Positions 12,764 to 23,657 of a stretch of DNA of 60,741 nucleotides are shown here, one piece after another. Position 1 is the stretch's first letter, and every line of letters begins with the position of its first letter. The stretch lies in contig JAHBMJ010001516.1 of the NCBI GenBank assembly GCA_018398765.1, positions 35,941 through 96,681 of the forward strand, in the 5' to 3' direction. A program made the position numbers and the translations under genes. Source of the DNA: Chromera velia (lineage: Eukaryota > Sar > Chromeraceae). The notes under the pieces are model-generated. The model saw nothing but the letters and a program-made list of their open reading frames with translations, did no database searches and was not told where the DNA came from.

Positions 12764-15700
12764 TCTCTCTCTCTCATTTGGCTTTCCGCTAGTTTCTTTT
12801 CTTCTTTTTCCCTCATTTCCTCTCCTTGCGGTCTGCAGCATCCTTTGCCGCGTCGCGTAAGGTCCCATTTGCCGGTTGCATGTCTGCCAATGCTCCTTGT
12901 ATAGATCGTTTGATTTCACTTAAGAAATAGAAAGCCATGCATTCTTCTTTCCATTCTGCTTCATGTCAGCTTGCTGCTGGACCCTTTTCTTCTGCGATTC
13001 CGACAGGACGGACAGACACGGCAGGAGAGAAACTTTTTTTGTTTCACATTGATGGTTTCCTGACGGCCCTCCCGTGTTTCTTGTGATTCACTTTCCCGCT
13101 CCGCTCTTCCCCTTTGTTGCAGGCTGTGCTGGAAGCCGAGAGCAACGCCGTGAAGGTCCTCTGGCAGGTTGCGGGACGCGCAGAGGCCCTGGTGTCCTCC
13201 CTCGTTCTTGCGCCCTCTGTGCCCCTTTTTGTTGCGTGTGCGGACGAGGCCCTTATGGGATACTGGTCACGGTGGTCTCAGTTGAGGGACTCGTTCAGAA
13301 AGACAATTGGAATCCGACACCAAGGCAGGAAGGTGGGAGGGAGGGAGAGATAAGGCGACGGGAGAGAGGGGTGGGAGAAATCAAAAGAGAACAAAAGAAA
13401 GCGGGAAAAAGGAGGGACATTTAAGAGTTGAAGAAGCTGTGGACCTCCTGAACATTCATGAGAAGATCCTTTTATTTCGAATAGATCGAAGTGTCGCAAA
13501 AAACAAACATGCTTTCTTTTTCGCTCTTCCTGATTTCGATCCTTCCGGCGGCTTCTGTTAAAAGCTCTGCTTTTCTGTCAGGCTGCCTGATTGTGTCCCC
13601 AATTGTTACTCGCTGTTTGTTTGTTTGTTTGTTCGTCTGTTTGTTTGTTTGTTTGTTTGCAGGAGAGTGGGGCTGTGGGTGTGGATGCCCAACTGCTGCA
13701 GACCTGCCTCCAGGTACACCAGTTGGTCGAGATGCTTGCGGGCCCAGCAGACAGTGCCACAAAGAGGGCGCTCGGATCTGCAGACAGCGGGGAGACGGCA
13801 GAAGAGCGGGAGGGGGAAGTTACAGGTCAGAGGAGATACACACACGCGCGCGCACGCCACACATTCATGCACTCAAACACCTAAAATGGGATACAGGAGC
13901 GGGATATGGCTGAGCAGCGTCACAGCAGCGTTTCTTTTTCCTGAAAGTGGAGCTTTCGACGGGTTGCTGGCCCTTCTTTTCCTCAATAAAACTCTCACTG
14001 AAACACTTACTGAAATGCTGAAGCAGGGCAAATGGCTGACTTCCACCGTGTCATGGGGACAAGGTTATGTTCTCGGACCGATTCTGGTCAGAGAGATAGA
14101 CAGAAGGGAAGACAAATAGGCAGCCAACCTGAAGGACGGACAGGTTCTTCTGTTGGATTTACTGCCTGCTGTTTTACTGTTCGAGTGCATGGCCTCAATA
14201 CGTCTTTGTTCTGTTTGCAGGTGTGGAGCGAAGCGGTAGTGAGGGCCGGTTTTTTGCTTTGGAGAAGACTTTGATATCCCAGCTTGTCGAGACGGCAAGG
14301 AGGCGGTCGCGGCTGAACAGAATACTTCTGCAGGCACTGGAAAAAGGGTCAGGGGAGCTTTTGTGGGGTGTCTTGCTTTTGCGCTTTTGCTTGAAGACAA
14401 ATGGGGGTGCAGAAAAGATTCGCATTTCGTCTGCATAGAGGGAGAGGGTTATATGCGTCAGTCACGCTGCAGAGGGAGGGAGGATTGGGGTTTTGTGAAG
14501 GCGCACGTGACGGACTTCGGAAAGGGCATCCATCGCCGTGAGTGGTTGACAGATGAGGGGGGACTTCCTTGTGTGTGTGTGTGTGTGTGTCTGAATAAAT
14601 GGATGTCCACATGCATGTCCCTTTCGATCAGCTTGCTCAATGTCCCCTCTCACAATTTGATTTATTAATATGTCACTTCCCTCTCTTTCGTTCTGTCTCT
14701 CTCGTTTGTTCATTCTCTGCAGCCCCCCCCTGGAGGTCGAGGTTCCTTCCAAACATACCGTCGCGACCTCTTGGAAGAACTTTCAGTCGGTCCTCCTCTC
14801 TGTGCCTGTTGCCTCGAAGCCTGGAAGGGGAGAGGGAGAAGGAGCGAGTCCCGTGCTGCCCCCCTCATCGTACAGACCGGGTGTGCTCCTTCAAGAGAGC
14901 GCAAAGGCTCTGAGAAAAGTGCACGCAGACGCAAAGGCTCTGGTGAGAGATTGCTGTCTGGCCCCTGCACGGAAATTGTTGGAAGGCTATGCTCATATGG
15001 CAGAGTGGACTGCTGCAGAGGGATCTGCACACTCGGTCAGGCTGCAGCATGGTGGGATTTACTTGGAAGGATACTCATGCAGCTCTGTTTTTTCCCCCCA
15101 CTCCTCCTCTCGCCACGGTGATCTCTCTTTTCTTTTCTGTCATTTTCTCCCTCTGCTGCGCAAATATGCGCACATGTACATGTTTTTCACCGGTAAACAT
15201 TGTTTTTTGTCTTATTCGTCGTCTTCCTCTTTGCCTGTTCTGCCTTTGCAGGGTGCACTTACTGGTCAGATGCCCACGAGCGTTGCCACGAGTGTGGGGG
15301 AGCATGTGCTGGGTCTGGTCTCTCAGCTGGACCACCTCCAGGTCCGGTGGGAGAGGAATGGGGGGATGAAACAGTCTCCAAGTTGTTGTTTGAGGGAGGT
15401 GACTTGGAGGAAAGAAGGAGGCATTTGGTATATTTGCATCCACGTTTACATATTTTCTGTCGATCTATCTTCTTTTTTCTCATCTCAGTTTCCTCCAAAA
15501 AACGGACTTCCTTCGCATTGTGCTTCCGTCATGTTTTGTATTTTCTGTACCACGCGACTTTCGAAACGATGTCTTTGACTACAGCTGAGAGATGAAGGAG
15601 CCGGAACCCTTTTCCTTTCTCGTCACTGTGATCATTCATACATGCAGGTTGCTGGAGGTGACTGGTTGGTGATGGTGGTCGACTCTCTTTCCTCTGTGAT

Positions 15701-16287
15701 GACCAAAGCAGTTTCTGAGGTCAGATCGATCAGTGAAGGGTGCCTTTTTTTTAACTGTTCGTCTGTGCAGCTTCCAAAGGGTTTGGGTCCCATGCAAGTT
15801 TTTCTTTCTTCTCTCTCACAGCCCCCCTTGGTCTTCCTGTCTTTTTCCGGTTCTTCCCATTACTCCCCCTTTCTCACTTTGCGCTCCTTTTGATTTGTCT
15901 GTTTTTTTTTCTCATCACTTGTCTCTCCCCCACTCGCAGATTCCCCGGCTGACTGCCAGCGGTGCCCTGCAACTTGCCTTCGATGTTGGGTACACTCTCA
16001 AAGTGGCCGGGGCCCTGGGGTGTCTGCCAGAGGCTGGATCTCTGGTGAGTCTTCTCGTGGCCCTCTGCGAAGAAGTCGGGGGAGGGAGCGGTGGAGAGAG
16101 TGGACAGAGTGCAGGGGCGTGGGATCCTCTGAAGACCCAGTGCGCAGAAAGCACGGCGCTCCTGGCGGGAGAGGGAGACCCTGAGAGACTCAAACGACAA
16201 GTAGATACATTTCGGCAAAACGTCCGGTTGAAAATGTTCAGCCGCTCTCCTGTGTCTCCACAGCCACCTCGCCCTACGCTTACGTAG
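9017..16287 (+). CDS. COG7: Conserved oligomeric Golgi complex subunit 7 (COG7), 13 exons
   Basis: Exons 9017-9696, 10151-10293, 10756-10868, 11237-11538, 12191-12449, 12639-12722, 13123-13332, 13663-13825, 14221-14347, 14723-15035, 15252-15341, 15648-15719 and 15940-16287 join in phase into 967 residues. COG7 belongs to lobe B of the COG tether, which recycles Golgi glycosylation enzymes in retrograde vesicles. Support: the N-terminal FDPVLWMDEVMR then long coiled coil (AEIDAVKTKLETARRVL), and the last exon (IPRLTASGALQLAFDVGYTL), which matches the conserved COG7 C-terminus in spacing and pattern. It exceeds the roughly 770 residues of animal COG7 because of low-complexity inserts in exons 4, 5 and 10. 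The end of exon 5 is ambiguous: a GTGAGC donor 15 nt upstream also keeps frame. The start is the first ATG of the frame, in a GCGAAAATG context. Confidence 0.88.
10484..10932. repeat. ATTC-type and GTCT-type tetranucleotide arrays in COG7 introns 2 and 3
   Basis: TTCA/TTCG tetranucleotides run from about 10484 to 10572 and GTCT repeats from about 10869 to 10932. The GTCT array starts directly at the intron 3 donor, so the splice site is itself part of the array. Other COG7 introns hold CA (about 12007-12044), CT (about 12724-12775) and TTTG (about 13614-13660) runs. Confidence 0.95.
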
Positions 16288-16434
16288 ATCCAGTGCGTCA
16301 CTGACACTACCGAAGGCACTAATAAGTTTTGCTGTCAACAATGTATGCGATAGTAGTAGTAGCAGCGATACTGACCAAGCGCTAGATCTGGCGACTGACC
16401 GCATATATTCCCTAGCATATCAGAATGTGTGACG

Positions 16435-16911
16435 TAGAGTTGTTAAATGTCATTAGTGTCATGTGTCGACACTTTCAATTGCTAAAGTGTCGACACTGAC
16501 ACTTATAGCGACACTTCTAAGCAAAGACGGCATTTTTGCTAGTCTGCAATACGTTTTTTGCATGTACCGACCGTCCCCAACTGTGCATGGGGCTAGGCAT
16601 GGGGCTCCTTAAAAACTCATAAAAAGCCAGTCAATTTTATTTACAAAACGTTTCATCAGTTTCAACCTTTGTTTACCATGTTTAAAAATCAATGAATGAT
16701 GATAATTTGAAGGTTTAAATGGTAGAAGGTTTGACTTAGCAAACTTTTTCCCTCATTATTACCTAAAAGTTCAAACAGAAGGTGATAAAAAATAAAAAAA
16801 AATAAGTGTCGACACTGTAGTACTAAAACATAAATGTCATTGACACTTAGTATCATTCCAAACTCAAGTGTAGATACTGACATTTATTGCCTATGACATT
16901 TAATAACTCTA
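16435..16911. mobile_element. hAT-like MITE, 477 bp, with terminal inverted repeats and an 8-bp target duplication
   Basis: The left end reads TAGAGTTGTTAAATGTCAT. The reverse complement of the right end reads TAGAGTTATTAAATGTCAT, an 18/19 match. The flanks are GTGTGACG at 16427-16434 and GTGTGATG at 16912-16919, an 8-bp duplication with one mismatch. The subterminal palindrome AGTGTCGACACT, or its core, recurs near 16463, 16486 and 16805, in the manner of transposase-binding subterminal repeats. No transposase frame is present. 8-bp duplications and TAGRG-like ends are typical of hAT elements; assignment to that superfamily is inference. It lies about 150 bp past the COG7 stop codon. Confidence 0.8.
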
Positions 16912-16919
16912 GTGTGATG

Positions 16920-18655
16920 AGGGTTAACTAGATCGAAGGTTAATGACTCACTATTAATTGGTAATTTGATGTGATTTGATTTCCATAGTGTGCTTCATTT
17001 CTAATGTGGTTTAGTGTCTAGTTCAGTATGTGTTTATATGTCTGTTCTATTTTTTTTGTTAAATAAATGCAAACTGGGAATCGTTGCCAGGTTGCCTAGA
17101 TTGTTGCAGGATCTTTTCCCTCCGTACCTCTGATATAGGCTGGAAAAATCGTATAGTAAACTCTTACTTAAACTATCATAAGTTATGATAAGTTTTTTAA
17201 ACTTGAATCTAATAGAGCTAGGTCCAAGTTCAACTTAATTGATTGATTGATTGATTCAAGTTGCTACTGGCAGTTACATTAGAAGATAACAAACCTAGTG
17301 ACAAACCAATCATTGTCATACAAGTTTTTCTGCATGCACTTCCAATTATACAGGAGCACCAACCCGGCCTCCCCCGTGCTAAACTATAAAAAAAAATATA
17401 ATTTAAAAACTTAATTTACTAAGTCTATAACTTTAAATTTCCAAATGTATAGTGCAGGACATAGAGAGGTCTAGCTATTAAACATCCCCTTCTGGGTCCT
17501 AACTAGGGGCCTAGTCTAGGTCACTGCATGTTGGACCTACTGCATGCTAGACTAGATGCCACTAGGCTAGACTGCATGTCAGTTTATAGATGTCAATCCA
17601 ACTGAGTCGATTTAATTTGCCTACTTTTTTAAATATTAGATTCGACAAGCTCGAAGTCAACTTGGCAGCTAGAGAGCTGAAATGAGGTAGAACTCAAATT
17701 CTATGATCCATCTGAATTAATTTTCGCAGACACGCATGCACACATCATGTATGGATATACACTAGGATATACACAAGATCGCTTTCACAGTCCAGATCTC
17801 CAAACACGTTTTTATTAATTCCAATCGTGCTCCACACCCATTCTCCCCAGTACGCGCTGCACCAGCTAGCTGCACCAGCCTTTCACGCTTGTCCTTCACC
17901 GTCTAAACAGCTCTCTTTCTTCCCCTACATCTCCTTCAAGTTCTCCGGTTTCCAACAAATTTCGTTCGCCAAAACTGCAATGAAGGGCCCTGCATGGACA
18001 ACAGCGACTCGATTCTTCCTCTTACCACCCGCCTCTTCTCCTTCTTGTTCACTCCGATCTTCATTCCACCTGCTCCCGCCCCTCATACATAAAGAGGCAC
18101 AACAAAGATACAGAAGGAACGCCCGAACCGCTGCCACCAAATTCACTCCTCGATCTCTTTCCTCTCCTCCCTCCTTGCATCCCACCCGCATGCCAAGCTA
18201 GTCGAGGGTTGTTTGCTTGAATCCAAAAAAAGTTCTGCGCGACAGGACCCTCCCTTTCCACTCGCGAGTCGCCCCCAAATTGCGTGCGTCAGCAGCAGAT
18301 AAATACGAATCAGAAAGAAAGCAGTTCTGTCCGACATTTGAAGAGGAAGTGCAGCGCTGGCCAGGTCTACCCCCCTCTGTTCCTGCTACTGTGGCTCTCC
18401 TCCCTCCTTTGGTATCTATCTATACAGACCGACATCGAGAGACAAAAACCAGACAAGAGGAAGGCACTCATGGATCCCCTCTCCGGCCTCTCCTTTTGAC
18501 CCCCTTCACCCACCCGCCCTCACAACATGAACAGTCTATAGGCGCTTCACCGCTCTCCACTAAACAAACGTTAACATGAACACACTTGAGAAGCGGAGGG
18601 ATAAAGTGAGAGAGAACCAGCCTTCGTCCCACCCCCTCTCGAGCCATATTTACAT
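16920..18655. other. AT-rich convergent island and 3' flank of the ALY/REF gene
   Basis: AT-rich noncoding DNA runs to about 17800. It holds a short TTGA tandem run near 17244-17262 and a CTAG-rich patch at about 17500-17580. From 17800 to 18655 composition becomes more balanced, probably 3' UTR of the minus-strand gene. Open frames at 17827-18201 and 18217-18579 have no splice or family support. Confidence 0.6.
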
Positions 18656-19683
18656 TCACCAAGGCGTAGCATCCCGAAACCTGCAGGCAGGTAGGAACAG
18701 AGGCCACGATTAGAATCATCCCATCCATCGACGCACCCAAGCAATCTCAGCATCAATCAGCGACACTGCGGATGTCTTCACTGTACACGCAAGGAGACGC
18801 TGACGGTCGAATTCCAGGACTCAAATCGCCAGAATGCACATGCAATTTACAGGCAAATATGAATAGATACATCAGAAACCCAACGCACTTTGGTAACACC
18901 CTTTCAAAGGAGAGATGTACGAGAATGAGAGAAACAAAGAAAAGCTCCTAGGCAGAGAAATCGTTTTGCATTGAAACATAGCAGCAGCACATACGTAACA
19001 AAGAAAGGAACAAAGCAACAAGGCAAACAGAAGAACAGACTGCCATATGTCCTTCTCTCTCTGTTGGGGGGCAAGCAGTGTGATCCCTCCGGTTACCAAA
19101 GTTCATACAAACAATCGGCAAGAATGCCTTCGTCAAGAAATCATCTCGAGTATCATGTCTATTCCTCCTTTCCTAGACTCAATCTGTCCGACTGACTTTT
19201 GTGCTCTGTATGGCGTGCTGTCGATTTCAACGAGCACTCGCTTGGAGTCGATCATTTTCCCTGCAGTTGAGTGCAGCAAGCAGTCGTTCAAGCAAGGTCA
19301 GCCAGCAGTGGAAGCATGCAGTCAATCGGGAGGTAGGGTATCACGCGCCCAAAAGACAATCAATCGATGGGGCTGGAGCGTCCCCCCCCCTACTACGCAT
19401 GTGTGTGGGTTTGTCGGTCACCCTCCCTACCCGCCACTAGAAGGGAAGAAAGGGGAGCAAGGCAGAGGAGAGGGAAGGAAGGGAAGAGAGGCAGGAAGCA
19501 AGGACGGTAGAAACAAAAGGAGGAAGGCAGAGACAAAGGAAGAAGAGAAGGAAGGAAAGAAGGAAGAAAGGCAAGAAGGGAGGAGAGAGGTAGGAAAAAA
19601 CGCAAGCAGAGGAAGGATGAACGAACAAACGAACCAGAAAAAAGAAAGAAAGAAAGAAAGAAAGAAAAGAAAGAATGAAAGAA

Positions 19684-19727
<44 letters not shown>

Positions 19728-22700
19728 AAAAAAGAAAAGAAGCAAAACAAAAGGACATGCGCTCACACAGGCGACGCTTTTTCTTCCTTCCCTTCCGTTT
19801 CCTCTCCTCTCCAGATGACCGACTCACCGTTGAACATCCGCACTGCCGCTTCTGCATCTCCGGGATTTTGGAACAGGGCTCCACCGCTTCCCTGCACACA
19901 GACAGATCGAGGCAGGCAGGTAATCAGGCAGGCAGACGGGAAAGAATGAAGCAGAAATGAAAGAAGCAGGAGTCAACAAAAAAGGGGTGCGCCCGCCGAT
20001 GCAAGCACAGATAGCGCCTGTAGGGAGGGTCCAACAAAGAAGCATGTGCAACCCCCAACCGTCGGTCGTGTCCGAACAGGTGAAGAGTACCTTCTTACAG
20101 ATAGTGGCCAGCCTCCCTCTGTGACACATCTCAACTAGCCTCTCATTCTCATTGACAGACAGACTGATTCATCGACCGGCCGGTCTATCAAACGATCGAT
20201 TGATTGACCGAGTGAGTGGTTCTGTGCTGACCGAACCTGTTTACACCCTCACGCACTTCCCCTGGCTGACTGACTGACTGACTGACTGACCATGCTCCGG
20301 TCATCCTTTCCGTAGTCGATCCACACATCCTCCACCATCCCGACTGACTCAAACAACTCCTGCACACACGCACGGAGCCACACGCAACAAGGGACGGACC
20401 AAGATATCAAACAGAAGCAAAGTGAAAGGCGAAAACACAAAGTCAACAGTTATTCCCGTTTCAACACCGACAAGACGAAAGAGAAAGTCTCTCTGTGCCA
20501 GCAGACTTTGAGAGTATCGTCAAACCGAAGCAAGAAAAGGAACGATCAAGGCACGCGCCCAGCAAACAAAAGCAGGAGAGACGCTGGAGGACCCCCAGAA
20601 CCGCACAAATTTTCGGTAATTCGCTTATTTGTTGTAGTGTGCGTGGATTCGTGTGCTTGTGGAATTGCGCGCGCGCGCGCGCGTTTATGTGTGTGTGTGT
20701 GTGTGTTTCTCTTTTTTTCACAGCTCCTTCTGGGTTTGTATGTTCGTGCGTCGGCGTATGAACATACCGGTCTTCACAGTCTCCCCCCCCCGCACCCGCT
20801 TCTTCTCGCCATTGTTTGCAGAGTGGAAGTATAAGCAGAAACAGTGGATGCAAGGCAAGTGCCTGATAGCAGTCACGAAGGTCGGCCGACTTTTTTGGAC
20901 ATTTCTTCCTCCCCTCCCCTCTTTACCTTCAGATCGTCCTTCATTGTCTTTCTTCCCCCCCTCCCCTGTTTACCTACCTTCAGATCGTCCTTCATTGTCT
21001 TTCTTCCCCCCCTCCCCTGTTTACCTACCTTCAGATCGTCCTTCATGGTCGAGTGCTCCAAGTTGGAGATCTTTACTTTCCTTCCGACTGCCAGGGGAGA
21101 GGGGAAGGGAGGAAGGACACACCAACAACAGGAGGGGAAGAGAAAAGATGGAATGAGTGGAGGAGAAAAGAGGAGAACAGGGATAACAAAAAGAGCGCTT
21201 CAATAAAAGAGAACGGATTGAAGCTCGCCAGCGAAACTGGGAGGAGACGAAAGAAAGAGAGAACCTCTTCCGGCCAATCTGCATCATCAGTTGAACGATA
21301 ACAGAGATCTTCGACGGTTGTTCTCCCAGTCCCTTCACGCTGTAAATTCTTCTCACTACTCTCTCTTCCTCGTTCAAGAATGTTATTTCACGTCTTTAGA
21401 AAAGGCCAGAGACTGCTACTTCCTCTCTTCGTTTTCTTCTTGAAGCAACATGCTTTTCTGAAACGACCGCCTTGGAGATGCAAACAGACTACCACCTCCT
21501 TTGAATGGAGTGGAGACAACAAGTCCTTTTCCCTTTTAAAACTGAGAAAACGTCCCCCACCTTCCATCCCCTTCAATCAAAAAACTCACAGGCGTCTCTG
21601 CCGGGGCCCCTGGGCCCCCCTCCTCCCCTCCCCATCGATGCCACGCCCCCTCCCCCTGCGGACCGAAGCACCACACTCCTAGGACCCCCGGAGCCGTTCA
21701 TCGTCACGGCGCGTGCGGGACGGAGACGGGCACCTCCACCGTTCATGGCCTGTTAGAGGTACACAGAGATACATGCACATTCACGCTTGTATGCTCTAAA
21801 CCCATGTCTGTATCGTCACACTCCATGCGGCAGGACACAGATGACCGCAAAAACAGACCCAGATTCAAAAGCGCACACTCACCGGTCGCCTTTAACGTAA
21901 CGCACAAACTGCCACACTGTCTCCAGAACAGCACTGAACCCAGTCACACATGCAGTCGTGGATACGGCGGCAGAAGAAACAGTGGGGGAAGAACAAGGGC
22001 CAGAAAAACGAATACTGCGCACACACACACACCCCACACACCCAACCACCCACATGAAAGCCGTCGTGACCCCACTGCCCATCAGGGTTGGCAGGTCGCA
22101 GCCGTGCCCTCCCCCCTCTTCCCCCAGAAAATCCAGAACCCTGCATGCAGCCAGCCAAATTGAATGATTGTTGATGCAACCTAGGAACGAGACGGAAAGG
22201 GACCACTTATCATCTGAGAAGCATAAATGTGGGGGATAGTGAATAGCAACGGGCGGAGAGAGAGAAGGTCAGCGTGGAAGCGAATGCAGCAGGAAGGACG
22301 ACCCGAGCACAGCGCGGCAAAAGAGAAAGTTTAGTGGCAGGGTGCCTGGCTACCTGCCCTGCCCTATCATCAATCCGGTCCCTTGAACTCACAGTCCTTC
22401 CTCCTTTCCCTCTGCTGACCCTCTTGAGAACGGCAACATCGGGCGGCCTACGAGGGTTCGGCTGTCGTCCCCCTCTTCCTCTGCCCCCACCACCGCCGCT
22501 GCAGGAAGACATCATGAGGAGCAGAAGTTACGGGCAAAATACAGAGGCGCTGCTGAGTCAGCAGGAGGTTCCGCAGCCTTCTTGGGGTGTGGGAACAGAA
22601 GGGGGCGCCGAGAAGAGATAGTCGACCGGTGGAGACGAAAAGAGACGGCCGATGAGAACAGATGCGAAATTAAGGCAAGTTTTGAGCTGTGTGACCAGGA

Positions 22701-23143
22701 ACGGAGAGCCAGAGCATTGAGCAGCTTCTGTTCACACACACTCTATCAACAAAGACATGGACAGACGGAGCCTTCCAACACGAGCGTCAGTGCTCAGGAA
22801 TATGCGAAGACAGATAGGTCAGCTTGGACAACTTAATTCAGAACAGAGATGCGCTGAACGACCAGGCCAAAGGCAGACGCACGCACATGCAGATGAAAAC
22901 ACTGAGTGACACGGAAAACACTGACCCTCGAGAACCACCACCACGTCCTCGCGAGCTACCACCGCCACCGCCTCCTCCTCCTCCGGGACCCTTACTTCGG
23001 TTGATTAAATCATCTGCATATGAATACCACGCAAAGGAGGAGAACCACATTTTTCCTTGCTTCATTCAAGCACACAACAGCCAGAAAGGGCCGGCGCGCC
23101 TATCTACCAGTTTCTTCCTACACTGACCCAGAGAGAGATCCAT
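18656..23143 (-). CDS. ALYREF: ALY/REF-type mRNA export adaptor (TREX subunit), 10 exons
   Basis: Exons 23143-23128, 23013-22926, 22498-22393, 22140-22054, 21749-21590, 21087-21029, 20359-20291, 19891-19828, 19260-19197 and 18680-18656 join in phase (738 nt, 245 residues). The product opens MDLSLDDLINRSKGPGG, a near-canonical UAP56-binding motif split between a 16-nt first exon and exon 2. An RGG/Gly-rich region follows, then one RRM at about 155-235: VKISNL (RNP2), ELFESVGMVEDVWIDYG, GSGGALFQNPGDAEAAV (RNP1 region) and GKMIDSKRVLVEI. ALY/REF links UAP56-THO to NXF1-type export receptors in the nucleus. The C-terminus is short (FRDATPW) and lacks the usual second UAP56-binding motif. Two extra copies of the exon-6 3' end follow in intron 6. 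The gene is divergent from glutathione peroxidase. Confidence 0.88.
19638..19738. repeat. (AAAG)n tetranucleotide array in an ALY/REF intron
   Basis: A near-pure AAAG run inside the intron between exons 19891-19828 and 19260-19197. Looser GGAA/AGAA-rich DNA lies upstream to about 19440. In the sense direction it is a CTTT pyrimidine tract. Confidence 0.95.
20927..21046 (-). repeat. 51-bp tandem triplication covering an exon end and its splice donor
   Basis: Three copies start at 20927, 20978 and 21029. Each copy contains, in sense orientation, the end of ALY/REF exon 6 (ATGAAGGACGATCTGAAG) and a following GTA-type donor. Copies 1 and 2 read GTAGGT; the last reads GTAAAG. The exact 51-bp period is a multiple of three and the frame stays open, so use of the second or third donor would add 17 or 34 residues (MKDDLKVGKQGRGGRKT unit) inside the RRM. 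Confidence 0.85.
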
Positions 23144-23657
23144 CTTCTCTTCTTGGCTTTATTAATTCTCTGACGAGTGTTGCCTCTTCCTTCTTCTCTT
23201 CCCACAATTCAGGTCCCTCTACAGAGAGAAGAATGTTCACCTGTGAGAGGAAGGACAGTTATGCAAAACGCCGTCAGAAAGGAAAACTGGTCGCAGCAGA
23301 CGACGTTCGATCTCAACAGTAATGAACGGTAGACTTTGTCTTGGGTCGACTGTCCAAAACTTGTGTTTCGGTCCGTCCGATTCAATTAATTCTTCAAAAG
23401 TTGTGTTGTGATTGTGTTGTGCTGACTGATTTCTGCATGCGTGTTGAGGGCCCCACAAGCACGCACTGTGACGCACGCATCCAGGGTTCGTGCGAGCTTA
23501 ATTTGCAAGCTATAGGAGACGGCTCCATATGCATGCTCGAGAGACGGGACTGGTGCACTCATGACTCTAGCTTCCATCCACTCCCCGAGATCCTTTGCAG
23601 CTAAGTTCGAGCCCTGCCGTAGAGCTGCCAGTTCAGAAGCACAAGTGAGATAGGAAG
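23144..23657. promoter_or_regulatory. Divergent intergenic region between ALY/REF and glutathione peroxidase
   Basis: A 0.5-kb spacer between opposed ATGs. TGCATGC occurs at 23434-23440 and 23530-23536. No coding exon or RNA gene is supported. A shared bidirectional promoter is inferred from the geometry. Confidence 0.5.

Noticed and set aside
20873-21061. A small Lys/Gly-rich repeat protein in the ALY/REF intron
   Set aside because: It is the in-frame read-through of the 51-bp triplication, better explained as duplicated exon end and donor than as a separate gene.
21880-21960. Additional ALY/REF exon (minus strand, AVLETVWQFVRYVKGD)
   Set aside because: It has a good donor, but its entry phase does not fit the preceding exon, while exons 22140-22054 and 21749-21590 join perfectly without it.
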